NCBI GenBank assembly: GCA_031281735.1
Contig: JAITEZ010000245.1
Location: 1-36,507, forward strand
Direction of reading: 5' to 3'
Length of the DNA: 36,507 bases
Origin: Deltaproteobacteria bacterium
Lineage (GTDB): Bacteria > Desulfobacterota > Desulfarculia > Adiutricales > Adiutricaceae
Shown here: piece by piece, positions 22,302 to 31,442 of the stretch
Layout: each line of letters starts with the position of its first letter
Numbering within the stretch: position 1 is the stretch's first letter
Translations under genes and position numbers: made by a program
Notes under the pieces: model-generated
Told to the model about the DNA's origin: nothing
Databases searched by the model: none
Seen by the model: only the letters and a program-made list of their open reading frames with translations

Positions 22302-24074
22302 ATGGCCTTCAACCTGAGCGACCGGATCTCCCGCGGGAGGGAGCGCATAGCCTCCACCAGCCCCTCGAAGCTCGCCGTGGGGGGGCTCCTGCTCCTGGCC
22401 GCCACTGCGGCCTTCGTGTTCTTCCTGGTCTCCAACAACCGCGAGGAGTACGGGGTGCTCTACTCGGGGCTCTCCCCCGAGGACGCGGGGGCCATCACGG
22501 CCGAGCTCAAGAAGGACGGCGTCCCCTACCGGCTGGCCCAGGAGGGCTCGGCCATAGAGCTTCCTGCGGAGCGGGTCCAGGAGGCGCGGCTCGACCTGGC
22601 GGTCAAGGGGCTCCCCTCCCAGAGCGGGGTGGGCTTCGAGATCTTCGACGAGTCCCGGCTCGGGGTGACCGACATGGAGCAGAAGATCCGGCTCCAGAGG
22701 GCGGTCACGGGCGAGCTCGAGCGCACCATCATGCGTTTCCCCGAGGTCAAGGACGCCAGGATACACCTGACAGTGCCCCGCGAGACCCTCTTCATCGAGG
22801 ATCAGAAGGAGCCCACCGCCTCAGTGGTGCTCACCCTGATCCGCGGAGCCGAGCTCGACAAGCCCAAGCTTATGGGCATCGTCCATCTCATCACCTCCGC
22901 GGTGGACGGGCTCAGGGCCGAGAACGTCTCCGTCATCGACACCGAGGGGGGGCTCCTCTGGAGCAAGGACTCCAACAAGCCGGGGCTGCTGAACGAGGAG
23001 CAGCTCAAGCAGAAGAGGGCGTTCGAGCGGGATCTGCAGGCCCGCATCAACGCCATGCTGGAGAGGGTGCTCGGGCCCTACAAGGCCACCACCCAGGTCA
23101 ACGTCGAGCTGGATCTGAAGGAGGTCGTGACCTCCGAGGACATCTACGACCCGGAGCAGACGGCCGTCCGGTCCGAGCAGCGCATCCAGGAGAGGGAGAC
23201 CGGGCCGGGGCGTGCCAACGCCGGCATACCCAACGCCACCTACGAGCTGGGGACGGCCAACCGCCAGAACTCCGGGGACGAGGGCAACCAGGTGGTGTCG
23301 TCGCGCACCGAGGAGACCACCAACTACGAGGTCTCCAACACCAAGAGGAAGACGGTCGCGGCCTCGGGGGACCTCAAGAAGGTGTCCGTAGCGGTGCTGG
23401 TCGACGGGACCTTCGTCGAGAACGCGGCAGGGGAGCGGGTCTTCACCCCCGTGCCCCCCGAGATCCTGGCCCAGCTGGCCGAGGCGGTGAAGAACACCGT
23501 GGGTTTCGACGAGAGGAGAGGTGACACCGTGTCCGTGACCTGCCTGGAATTCTACCGCGAGGAGAGCGTCTCGGTATGGGCCCTCTTCCTCCTGGATCTC
23601 CTGAGGGAGTTCGGGAGGCCCCTCGTGAACCTCCTGCTCGTCATCCTCTTCTTCTTCTTCGTCGTGCGACCCATCCTCAACTGGCTCAAGAAGGAGGTGG
23701 AGCCCGTGGGCTCCGGGGCCGAGCAGGCGGTGCTCCCCGACTACCCCCTCTCCGGGGGCGGGGCCGGCGAGACCCTCCCTCTCCCGCTGCCGCCCAGGGA
23801 GGAGGCCGCCGCCGCGACGGCGGCCTCCTCGGAGGTGGCGGAGGCCGATTCCGCCGCGGAGGCCGCCCCGGAAGGGGAGTACGAGGCCGAGGAGGAGGCC
23901 CCGGACTACGGGGACGAGGAGCCGGAAGAGCCCGGCGAGCCGGGCAGGCTCGAGTACGGCAGGCTCTCGCGGGAGAACATCCTCCCGCTCGCCAGGGAGA
24001 ACATGGATCGCACCGTGGGGCTCCTGCGGCGCTGGATCGAGGAGAAGGCCCCGGAGGCCCGCGAGGAGAAGTAA
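22302..24074 (+). CDS. fliF: Flagellar MS-ring protein FliF
   Basis: MAFNLSDRISRGRERI...YGVLYSGLSPEDAGAI, RAVTGELERTIMRFPEVKDARIHLTVP, C-terminal TM and FliG-binding-like tail ILPLARENMDRTVGLLRRWIEE. Confidence 0.96.
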   Translation: MAFNLSDRISRGRERIASTSPSKLAVGGLLLLAATAAFVFFLVSNNREEYGVLYSGLSPEDAGAITAELKKDGVPYRLAQEGSAIELPAERVQEARLDLAVKGLPSQSGVGFEIFDESRLGVTDMEQKIRLQRAVTGELERTIMRFPEVKDARIHLTVPRETLFIEDQKEPTASVVLTLIRGAELDKPKLMGIVHLITSAVDGLRAENVSVIDTEGGLLWSKDSNKPGLLNEEQLKQKRAFERDLQARINAMLERVLGPYKATTQVNVELDLKEVVTSEDIYDPEQTAVRSEQRIQERETGPGRANAGIPNATYELGTANRQNSGDEGNQVVSSRTEETTNYEVSNTKRKTVAASGDLKKVSVAVLVDGTFVENAAGERVFTPVPPEILAQLAEAVKNTVGFDERRGDTVSVTCLEFYREESVSVWALFLLDLLREFGRPLVNLLLVILFFFFVVRPILNWLKKEVEPVGSGAEQAVLPDYPLSGGGAGETLPLPLPPREEAAAATAASSEVAEADSAAEAAPEGEYEAEEEAPDYGDEEPEEPGEPGRLEYGRLSRENILPLARENMDRTVGLLRRWIEEKAPEAREEK

Positions 24075-24077
24075 GCC

Positions 24078-25103
24078 ATGCCCCGCGAGGAGAACATGCC
24101 CGCCCAGACCCAGGGCGAACTCAAGGGACCCGACAAGGCCGCCATCTTCCTCCTGACGATGGGGGAGGAGTTCACGGCCGACGTCTTCAAGGAGCTTGAC
24201 GACATCGAGATCAAGGGCCTCGGCAAGGCCATGACCGGCATCCAGAACGTGACCCCCTCGCAGGTCCAGGACGTCCTGTGGGAGTTCTCGCTGGCCATGC
24301 AGGAGCCGGGTGACATCCGGGTCAGGGGCGACGACTTCTTCAAGAACACCATCGGCCGCGCCCTGGACGGGGAACGGGCGGACGGGCTCATCCAGGACGT
24401 GAACTCGCCGGTGCCCTTCTCCAACATCAAGAACATCGACGCCAAGGCACTGGGGAACTTCATACGCAACGAGCACCCCCAGACCATAGCCCTGGTGCTC
24501 GCCCATATCGACCCCGGCAAGGCCGCCGAGATAATCTCCGAGTTCCCCGAACCTCTCCAGCAGGACGTGATGCTCCGCATAGCCGACCTCGAGTCCGTGC
24601 CCATCAGCATCCTGGACGAGGTGGAGCAGGTGCTCCGCGAAGAGATAAAGGCCCAGGGGCCCGTGGGCGGCCGGCCGGCCGGCGGCTCGGGCACCGTGGC
24701 CGAGATCCTCAACCAGGTGGATCAGAGCACGGAGAACGCCATCCTGACCAGGCTGGAGGAGGAGCGCTCGGATCTGGCCAACGAGGTGAGGAAGCTCATG
24801 TTCGTGTTCGAGGACCTCATCAGCGTGGACGACCGGAGCATCCGGACGATACTCAAGGAGGTCAACAACGACGAGCTCACCCTCTCGCTCAAGGCGGCCT
24901 CCCCCGCCATGCAGGAGAAGATCTTCTCCAACCTCTCCGAGCGCGCCGCCGACATGATCCGCGAGGATCTCGAGGCCATGGGGCCCACCAGGCTCGCGGA
25001 CGTGGAGAAGGCGCAGCAGGCCATCCTCCGCGCCGCCAAGAAGCTCGAGGCCGAGGGCAAGATTGTCATAGGCAAGGGCGACGGAGGCGACCAGTTTGTC
25101 TAG
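24078..25103 (+). CDS. fliG: Flagellar motor switch protein FliG
   Basis: 341 aa; GPDKAAIFLLTMGEE, IRNEHPQTIALVLAHIDP, LMFVFEDLISVDDRSIRTILKEV. Confidence 0.97.
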   Translation: MPREENMPAQTQGELKGPDKAAIFLLTMGEEFTADVFKELDDIEIKGLGKAMTGIQNVTPSQVQDVLWEFSLAMQEPGDIRVRGDDFFKNTIGRALDGERADGLIQDVNSPVPFSNIKNIDAKALGNFIRNEHPQTIALVLAHIDPGKAAEIISEFPEPLQQDVMLRIADLESVPISILDEVEQVLREEIKAQGPVGGRPAGGSGTVAEILNQVDQSTENAILTRLEEERSDLANEVRKLMFVFEDLISVDDRSIRTILKEVNNDELTLSLKAASPAMQEKIFSNLSERAADMIREDLEAMGPTRLADVEKAQQAILRAAKKLEAEGKIVIGKGDGGDQFV

Positions 25104-27090
25104 CGCGGGACAGGGCCCCGCCTCCACCGCGCCCGGGCCTGCCGGAGGCGGCGCCCCGGGCGAACCTACGGCCGGAGGCGTTACGGGCGGCCTGCCGGGG
25201 GAGCCTGCGGCCGGAGGCGATCCGGGCGGCCCGCCGGCGGATCCGGCGGCCGGAGGCGCCGCAGGAGGCGATCCGGGCGGCCCGCCGGGGGAGCCCGCAG
25301 CTGGGGATCCTGCCGGAGGACGGGCGGCCCGTCCGGGGCGGGATCCCGCGGGCAGCCTCGCCGGAGGCGGTGCTGCCGACGGCCATGCGTCGGATCCCGG
25401 GCCTTTCGGGCCGGAGCCCGGACCTTCCCCCTCCGGGGCCGGGCGCCGGGTGGGCCCGGGGCACGACTGGGGGCCGCCCCCGCCCGCCCGCGACGGCCCT
25501 CCTTCCGTCGGCGAATGGGACGCCCCCGCCTTCGACCAGGGAGGGGCCGGACCCATGGACGACGTCCCCAGGGATCCCGCCTTCGAGGAATTCAAGGACG
25601 AGGGCCGGACCCTTTCCGAGCTCCTGGCGGAGACGCCCTCGCTCGGCTACCTCTTCACCCCCTTCGATCCGGGCCGCCCCGAGAGCCGCCCCTACGAGTC
25701 CATGCTGCCGGACGTCCAGGTGCAGGAGTTCCCCTTCGAAGATCTGGACGCGCGGGACTCCGCCATCATCCACACCCTCGAGCGCGCCGAGAAGAAGGCC
25801 AGGCAGATAGTGGACGAGGCCGACGGCCAGGCCAGGGCCATCATGGAGGATGTCCGCGCCAAGGCCGGCGGGCTGGACGCCGATCTCAAGGCCCGGGCCC
25901 GCGCGGACGCGGAGGAGATACTGGCCGAGGCCTCGGCCAAGGCGAACGTCATCCTCGCCGACGCGGCGGCCAGGGAGGCGGAGCTCGCCGAGTCGCGGGC
26001 GGCCCTCGAGTCCCTGAAGGAGCAGACCCGCGCCGTCTCGGAGGAGCTGGCCACCGGCAGGGAGGAGAACCGGAAGCGGGAGGAGGAGCTCCAGGCGCTG
26101 AAGGCCGACTTCGAGAGGGAGAGGGCCGATTGGGTGGCCGCCAGGGACAGTGATCTGGGCGAGCTCCGGCGCAGGGCCGAGGAGGAGGGCCGCGCCCTCG
26201 GCCAGGCGAAGGGCGAGGACGAGGGCAGGAAGAAGGCCTACGAGGAGTCGGACGCGAGACTGAGGCCGCTTCCCGCGATCCTCGAGCGGATAGGCTCCCT
26301 CTACCAGGATCTCTGGCGCGAGAACTCCCCCCAGATGGTGGAGCTAGCGGTGGAGGCGGCCGAGGCGGTGCTGAACGTCCGCCTGGAGGACGGGAGGGGC
26401 CTCGCCGCCGGGGCCTTCGAGGCGGCCGTGGGGTATCTCCAGCACGCCCACGAGGCGACCTTCAAGGTGCGCCCCGAGGATCTGGGGGAACTCGAGGGGG
26501 CCCTGCGGCGCCTTCGCGGCAACCTGCCGGGCCTCCTGAACATCAGCTTCCTCCCCGACCCCTCCCTGGGGCCCGGGGACGTCCTGATGGAGTCCGATGC
26601 CGGCAGGCTGGACGCCACCGTGGCCACCCGCCGCGAGAACGTCATCTCGGCCCTCCGCGGCGCCATCAGGAACGGCGTGCCCGGCGAGCTGCCGGGCCCG
26701 CCCCCCCTTGCCGGGGAGGAGATAGAGCTGGCGGCTGCCGGGCCCGCCGCCGCGCCTGGGCCCGCGCCGGAGCCCGCCACCGGGCGGGGGCCGGGGCCGG
26801 GGGATCCCGGCGGGACGGCATCGGAGGCCTCCCCGCCGGCCGAGCCCGCAGGTGGCGCGATCGGCCCCCCCCCTCCCGCGGCGGCGGGCGCGCCTGCCCC
26901 CCCTCCGGCGGCCGGTCTGGAAGGGGATCCGCGACCGGTCCCCGCCCCCGCCGTTGCGGCGGGCGAGCCCGATCCGGGGGCGGGCGCGGCGGACGCCGGC
27001 CGGCAGGGGCTTCCCCCATCCGGCCCCGCGGACGATCCGGCGGCGGCCGGGGCGGCGCCTTCCCCCGGCGGGGCGCCAGAGGTTTCATGA
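25096..27090 (+). CDS. fliH: FliH-like flagellar assembly protein with long low-complexity N- and C-terminal extensions
   Basis: Follows fliG; long coiled coil (ERAEKKARQIVDEADGQARAIMEDV...) then PQMVELAVEAAEAVLNVRLEDGR domain. TTG start at 25096; in-frame ATG at 25555 is an alternative. Confidence 0.8.
   Translation: MSSAGQGPASTAPGPAGGGAPGEPTAGGVTGGLPGEPAAGGDPGGPPADPAAGGAAGGDPGGPPGEPAAGDPAGGRAARPGRDPAGSLAGGGAADGHASDPGPFGPEPGPSPSGAGRRVGPGHDWGPPPPARDGPPSVGEWDAPAFDQGGAGPMDDVPRDPAFEEFKDEGRTLSELLAETPSLGYLFTPFDPGRPESRPYESMLPDVQVQEFPFEDLDARDSAIIHTLERAEKKARQIVDEADGQARAIMEDVRAKAGGLDADLKARARADAEEILAEASAKANVILADAAAREAELAESRAALESLKEQTRAVSEELATGREENRKREEELQALKADFERERADWVAARDSDLGELRRRAEEEGRALGQAKGEDEGRKKAYEESDARLRPLPAILERIGSLYQDLWRENSPQMVELAVEAAEAVLNVRLEDGRGLAAGAFEAAVGYLQHAHEATFKVRPEDLGELEGALRRLRGNLPGLLNISFLPDPSLGPGDVLMESDAGRLDATVATRRENVISALRGAIRNGVPGELPGPPPLAGEEIELAAAGPAAAPGPAPEPATGRGPGPGDPGGTASEASPPAEPAGGAIGPPPPAAAGAPAPPPAAGLEGDPRPVPAPAVAAGEPDPGAGAADAGRQGLPPSGPADDPAAAGAAPSPGGAPEVS
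25213..25288 (+). repeat. Direct repeat (25 bp, 51-bp spacing) in fliH 5' extension
   Basis: GGAGGCGATCCGGGCGGCCCGCCGG at 25213..25237 and 25264..25288. Confidence 0.85.
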
Positions 27091-27761
27091 TTCCCGATCC
27101 GGATCTCAATATCTGGGAGCACTCCAGCGTTCTCGCCGGACTGCTGAGGCGGAGGGCGCGGGATCTGGGGCCCGAGATGGACTGCGCGGCCCAGGCGGCG
27201 GAGATCCTGGGATCCCTGGGGCTCCCGCCCGGCTCGGGGCTGGTCGACATGGGGTGCGGCGCGGGGCATTTCATCCACTCCCTCCGGCGGCGGGGCATCC
27301 CACTGGACTACCGGGGCCTCGACTCGAGCGCCACGGCCATCTCCATAGGCAGGGAAGCCTACCGGGAGCTCTCCCTCTGTCCCGACCGCCTGATCCTCGC
27401 CTCCATGGAGGACTTCCGGGGGACGGGGGCGGATTCGGCGCTCTTCATGAACGTGCTCTCCTTCTGCCCGGACTTCCGCCGCCCCCTCGACCGGGCGGCG
27501 GCCTGCGGGGCCCGGGTCATCCTCGTGAGGGACAACTTCGGGCCGGAGACGGTCGTGACCTGGGGGGAGGATGGCTATCTGGACGAAGGCTGGAACCACC
27601 TCAAGGGCTACTGGAACCGCTGGTCCTGCCGGGAGATGGAGGGCTTCCTCGGCTCGCTGGGCTTCGCCTGCGAGTTCATCGAGGATCGACGCACCGGCGG
27701 CCGCCCCGAGCCCGTGGTGGACAGGCCGTACTACTGGCGGTTCCTGCTGGCGAGGAGATGA
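27087..27761 (+). CDS. Class I SAM-dependent methyltransferase, translationally coupled to fliH
   Basis: GLVDMGCGAGHFIHSLRRRGIPLDYRGLDSS (motif I); ATGA overlap with the fliH stop. Confidence 0.85.
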   Translation: MIPDPDLNIWEHSSVLAGLLRRRARDLGPEMDCAAQAAEILGSLGLPPGSGLVDMGCGAGHFIHSLRRRGIPLDYRGLDSSATAISIGREAYRELSLCPDRLILASMEDFRGTGADSALFMNVLSFCPDFRRPLDRAAACGARVILVRDNFGPETVVTWGEDGYLDEGWNHLKGYWNRWSCREMEGFLGSLGFACEFIEDRRTGGRPEPVVDRPYYWRFLLARR

Positions 27762-28349
27762 CGCACGGGGCCGTCCGGGCCGCGTCAGCCCCCCGCTGCG
27801 GCGACGCGGTCAGTACCGGCCTCTTCGGCAGCCGCCCGCGTCCGGGCCCGGCCGCGTGCCAGAGGGAGGGGGAGGCTCCGGCGGCGCCCCCCAGGCTCGC
27901 GGGAGTCCGGAGTTCCTCGGGAGCCGGAAGTGGTTCCCCGGGGACGTCCGCGGCCCCGCGCCCCGGCTGTCTCGTCTGCGCGCCGCGCCCCGCGCGGGGG
28001 CCGGGGCGTTCCCGGGGCAGCTGGGCGATGCTTCCCGGGGTGACCGTAACGGCCGGCTGATCCGGAGGCCGGCGGCGGGAGGGTTGCACCCTGACTGATA
28101 AGCGCATCCCCGTCGCACCCGTGTCCTGTCGAGCCTGCCCTTCTCCTCCTGCCAGCCCGCCCGCGCGCGGGCAGCCGGCCCCCGCCCCGCCCGTGCGCGC
28201 GGTCGTTTCGGCAGGGCGGGTCTTTCATACCGGGCATGTCGTGGACGGCTCCGCCTCCCGGGTGCAGCCGGCGGTCCCCGGGCCGGATGAACTGCGGGCT
28301 CCGGGGAAGGGCCGGCCGATTAGCATGCGCGGCCAGCCTTCGGCCCTTG

Positions 28350-28379
28350 TTGAGTTCAGGGCCCATAATGGGGTATGAT
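28350..28379 (+). promoter_or_regulatory. Possible sigma70-type promoter upstream of the lipoprotein gene
   Basis: TTGAGT - 18 bp - TATGAT, in an AT-richer stretch. Confidence 0.35.
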
Positions 28380-28555
28380 AATAAGGTTATAGCCATCCAA
28401 TGCCCGGAGTTGCCGGAAGTGCCGGATCCCCGGCGTCCCGTAGCGTCAACCCCCCGGGATCACCAGCTCCCCGGCCCCTCCCCCACCTTTGTAGGCACCC
28501 CGGCGCCCCCAGGCACGCCAGAGGGCGTCCCCAAGCACGCCAGAAGGAGACGGTC

Positions 28556-29155
28556 ATGAGACCGCGCCACATAGCGCTAGCCCTGGCGCTGGCCTTCCTG
28601 TCCGCGGCCTGCGCCTCCGGGCCTTTCGATCCAGGAAGGCTCGAGGACATGAAACGCCGCAGCGAGTACACGGATCTGGCCGCGGCCTGTCTCTCCCACG
28701 ATGAGATCTGGTTCTTCAACGAGGCGGGGGAGAGCCTCCGCATCGACGCTCTCAACGTCACCCCCGAGCTCCTGGCCGCCGCGCGGGCTCGCTGGTCCGG
28801 CGACCGCACCTTCACGGATACCCTCGCCCGCTGGCTCCCCAAGGGCGAGGGGCGCTTGGTCCTCCTGGGCCTCTTCAACAGGAGGTTCAAGAAGGACGAC
28901 TTCCTCAAGACCGGGAGCTACCGGGCGCGGCTCGTGCTCCCGGACGGCAGGGGGATAGATCACGACTTCGCCGAGGAGGCCCAGGCGCGGTTCCTAGCCG
29001 ACTACTTCCCGGCATTCAACCACTGGGCCAAGGTCTTCGCGCTCCACTTCCCGGCCGACCCCGCCGCCCCCGCCTCGCTCGAGGTCCGCTGGCCCTCCGG
29101 CGACAGGACCCTCCCCCTCAAGCGTCCCGCCGGGGCCCCGGCCCCGGCTTCCTGA
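28556..29155 (+). CDS. Putative lipoprotein of unknown function
   Basis: MRPRHIALALALAFLSAACASG lipobox; AGAAGGAGAC RBS; 5 bp before the next CDS. Confidence 0.75.
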   Translation: MRPRHIALALALAFLSAACASGPFDPGRLEDMKRRSEYTDLAAACLSHDEIWFFNEAGESLRIDALNVTPELLAAARARWSGDRTFTDTLARWLPKGEGRLVLLGLFNRRFKKDDFLKTGSYRARLVLPDGRGIDHDFAEEAQARFLADYFPAFNHWAKVFALHFPADPAAPASLEVRWPSGDRTLPLKRPAGAPAPAS

Positions 29156-29159
29156 CCAG

Positions 29160-31439
29160 ATGCCTCCCGGCGCAACCCCGAGTTACGTCATCGGCCCCGA
29201 CCCCGCCGCCGCGGGGGGGCCGCCGGACGGCCCGCTGCGGCGGCGCCCGGCCTCCCCGGCGCGGCTGGCCTGGATCCTCTCTGCCCTTCTCGCCGCGGCC
29301 ATCCTCCTCGGCGCCCTGCCGCCCGCCGCCCGGGCCGCCGTCCCCAACGGCCAGGCGCCGGACGGCTGGCTCCCGGACGCGATCCTGGATCCCGGCGGCA
29401 ACCCCGGCCTGATCCTCGTGGTGGACAAGGCCCGCCAGGAGCTGCAGATCTATCTCCACGACGGGCGGGGGCGGATAATCCTGGAGAAGGTGATCCCCTG
29501 CTCGACTGGCATGGCCAGGGGCGACAAGCTCGTCCGCGGCGACAGGAAGACCCCGGACGGGTTCTACGTCTTCAACCAGAAGCTCCTGTCGGCGGAGCTG
29601 CCTGAAATCTACGGCATACTCGCCTACCCCATGGACTACCCCAACTTCTGGGACCGCGTGAGCGGCCACGGCGGGGACGGTATCTGGACCCACGGTGTGA
29701 ACAAGCCGCTGGTGGACTACGACTCCAACGGCTGCGTGGAGCTCTTCAACCACGACATTGCGGCCCTGGAGGACCGGATCCGCCTCTACGACACCCCCAT
29801 CCTCGTCTACGAGGAGGTGCGCTACGCGCCCCCGGAAGCCCTCCGGGAGGAGGCAGGCAGGGTGAGGGCCTTCGTCGAGGGCTGGAGGAGGGCCTGGGCC
29901 GGCAAGGATCACGAGACCTACGCGTCGCTCTACGCCGAGGACTTCGTGAGCTCCGACGGCATGGACCGCGGCTCCTGGCTCTCCCACAAGCGGAACGTCG
30001 CGGCGGGCTACCGGAGCATCCAGGTGGAGGTGGAGGGCCTGAGGATCTTCCGGCACCGGGATGTAACGGTGGCCACCTTCGTCCAGCGCTACCGCGGCGA
30101 CACCCGCTACTCATCCTCGGGAGGCAAGCGGCTCTTCCTGAGGCCCGCCGGGGACACCTACCTCGTCGCCGCCGAGGAGTTCGAGGGCGAGAGGCCCCCC
30201 TTCCCGGACAAGCGCCTGGGCCTCGAGGAGAAGCTCGCCGCCCTCACGACCCCCCCCCTGTCGGTGGCCTCCTTCGCCGCCCCCGTGGCGGCGGCCGGAG
30301 CGGGTTCCATCCTGCCCGGCGCCCCCGCTCTCGCGGTGGCCTCGGCGCCCGCCGCCGCAGGGGCGGACGGCGCCGGGGACGAGCTCGCACGCCTGGAGCT
30401 CGAGACACGGGCCAGGGGCCTGGGCCCCGGCAGGCCCGCCCCCGCCCCCCCCGCCGCTGGCGCCGAGGACGGCCCGGAGATCCCTGCCGCCGGCCCCGCC
30501 CCGGGGATCCCCGCCGGTGCCGGGACCGGGGCAGGGCCCGGGGCCGATGCCGCGGGCGGCCCCGAGACGCCGATACTCATGGCGTCCCTCGATCCGAGGG
30601 TCGCGGGGGGCGCGGTGCCGGACGCCTCCGGACCCGTTCCGGGGGAGGCCCCCGGCACAACTCCCGCCGCCTCCCTGGGCGGGGCGGGATCCCCCGCGAT
30701 GCAGTCCCCGGCAGGCCCCCGCATGAGCTCCCTGAGCGTACCCGCCTCGACCCAGAACCCCACGGTCTCCGGTTCCCTGACCCCCCCGCCCCCCGAGATC
30801 GAGGGCGGCGGGATCACCGCCCGGACGCCTCCGCCGGGGGACGCGGCCGAGGCCTCCGCGGACGTCCAGCCCTCCCGCGCCTCCCACCGGGTCACGGCCT
30901 CCGCCAGCGCCGGGGATCGCCCCCCCGTCCGCACCGGGGCGGGTGCCGCCGCCCCGGGCGGGGCCGGGGGCGGCCCCGGACCGCCGGACGCGCTCCTGGC
31001 CTCCCTCCTGCCGTTCGCGCCCCCCGCCGGCGCGGCGGCCGCCCCGCCGCCCGTCCCGCCCGCCGCCGCCGGCCCCGAGGCCGACCGGGCCGCGATCCTG
31101 GGGCTCCTCGCCGACTGGGCGGAGGCCTGGGAGGAGAAGGATCTCGACTCCTACTTCTCCTTCTATGCCGAGGACTTCCTTTTCCCCGACCGCGACATGG
31201 GCCGGGAGGCCTTCGTGAGGTACCGCTCGCGCCTCATCCGCGGCGCGGGGGTCATCGACGTGGAGCTGGAGGGGCCCGAGATCAGCGTGGACGGGGACCG
31301 CGCCGCGGTCAGCTTCGTGCAGCGCTACGCGAGCGACGCCTACAGCGACTCCGGCGAGAAGACGCTCCGGCTCGCCCGGAGGGGCGGGGCCTGGCGCATC
31401 GTCTCAGAGACCTTCCGCGTCTCCGGCGGTAGGGGGTGA
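29160..31439 (+). CDS. L,D-transpeptidase/L,D-carboxypeptidase (YkuD) with two NTF2/Cds6-like domains (Csd6/Pgp2-like)
   Basis: YkuD region LILVVDKARQELQIY...GDRKTPDGFYVF...GIWTHGVNKPLVDYDSNGCVEL; NTF2-like repeats VRAFVEGWRRAWAGKDHETYASLYAEDFVSSD... and ILGLLADWAEAWEEKDLDSYFSFYAEDFLFPD.... Confidence 0.88.
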   Translation: MPPGATPSYVIGPDPAAAGGPPDGPLRRRPASPARLAWILSALLAAAILLGALPPAARAAVPNGQAPDGWLPDAILDPGGNPGLILVVDKARQELQIYLHDGRGRIILEKVIPCSTGMARGDKLVRGDRKTPDGFYVFNQKLLSAELPEIYGILAYPMDYPNFWDRVSGHGGDGIWTHGVNKPLVDYDSNGCVELFNHDIAALEDRIRLYDTPILVYEEVRYAPPEALREEAGRVRAFVEGWRRAWAGKDHETYASLYAEDFVSSDGMDRGSWLSHKRNVAAGYRSIQVEVEGLRIFRHRDVTVATFVQRYRGDTRYSSSGGKRLFLRPAGDTYLVAAEEFEGERPPFPDKRLGLEEKLAALTTPPLSVASFAAPVAAAGAGSILPGAPALAVASAPAAAGADGAGDELARLELETRARGLGPGRPAPAPPAAGAEDGPEIPAAGPAPGIPAGAGTGAGPGADAAGGPETPILMASLDPRVAGGAVPDASGPVPGEAPGTTPAASLGGAGSPAMQSPAGPRMSSLSVPASTQNPTVSGSLTPPPPEIEGGGITARTPPPGDAAEASADVQPSRASHRVTASASAGDRPPVRTGAGAAAPGGAGGGPGPPDALLASLLPFAPPAGAAAAPPPVPPAAAGPEADRAAILGLLADWAEAWEEKDLDSYFSFYAEDFLFPDRDMGREAFVRYRSRLIRGAGVIDVELEGPEISVDGDRAAVSFVQRYASDAYSDSGEKTLRLARRGGAWRIVSETFRVSGGRG

Positions 31440-31442
31440 GCG

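Noticed and set aside
22821-25595. 924-aa minus-strand ORF
   Set aside because: Antisense to fliF/fliG/fliH; shadow ORF caused by high GC.
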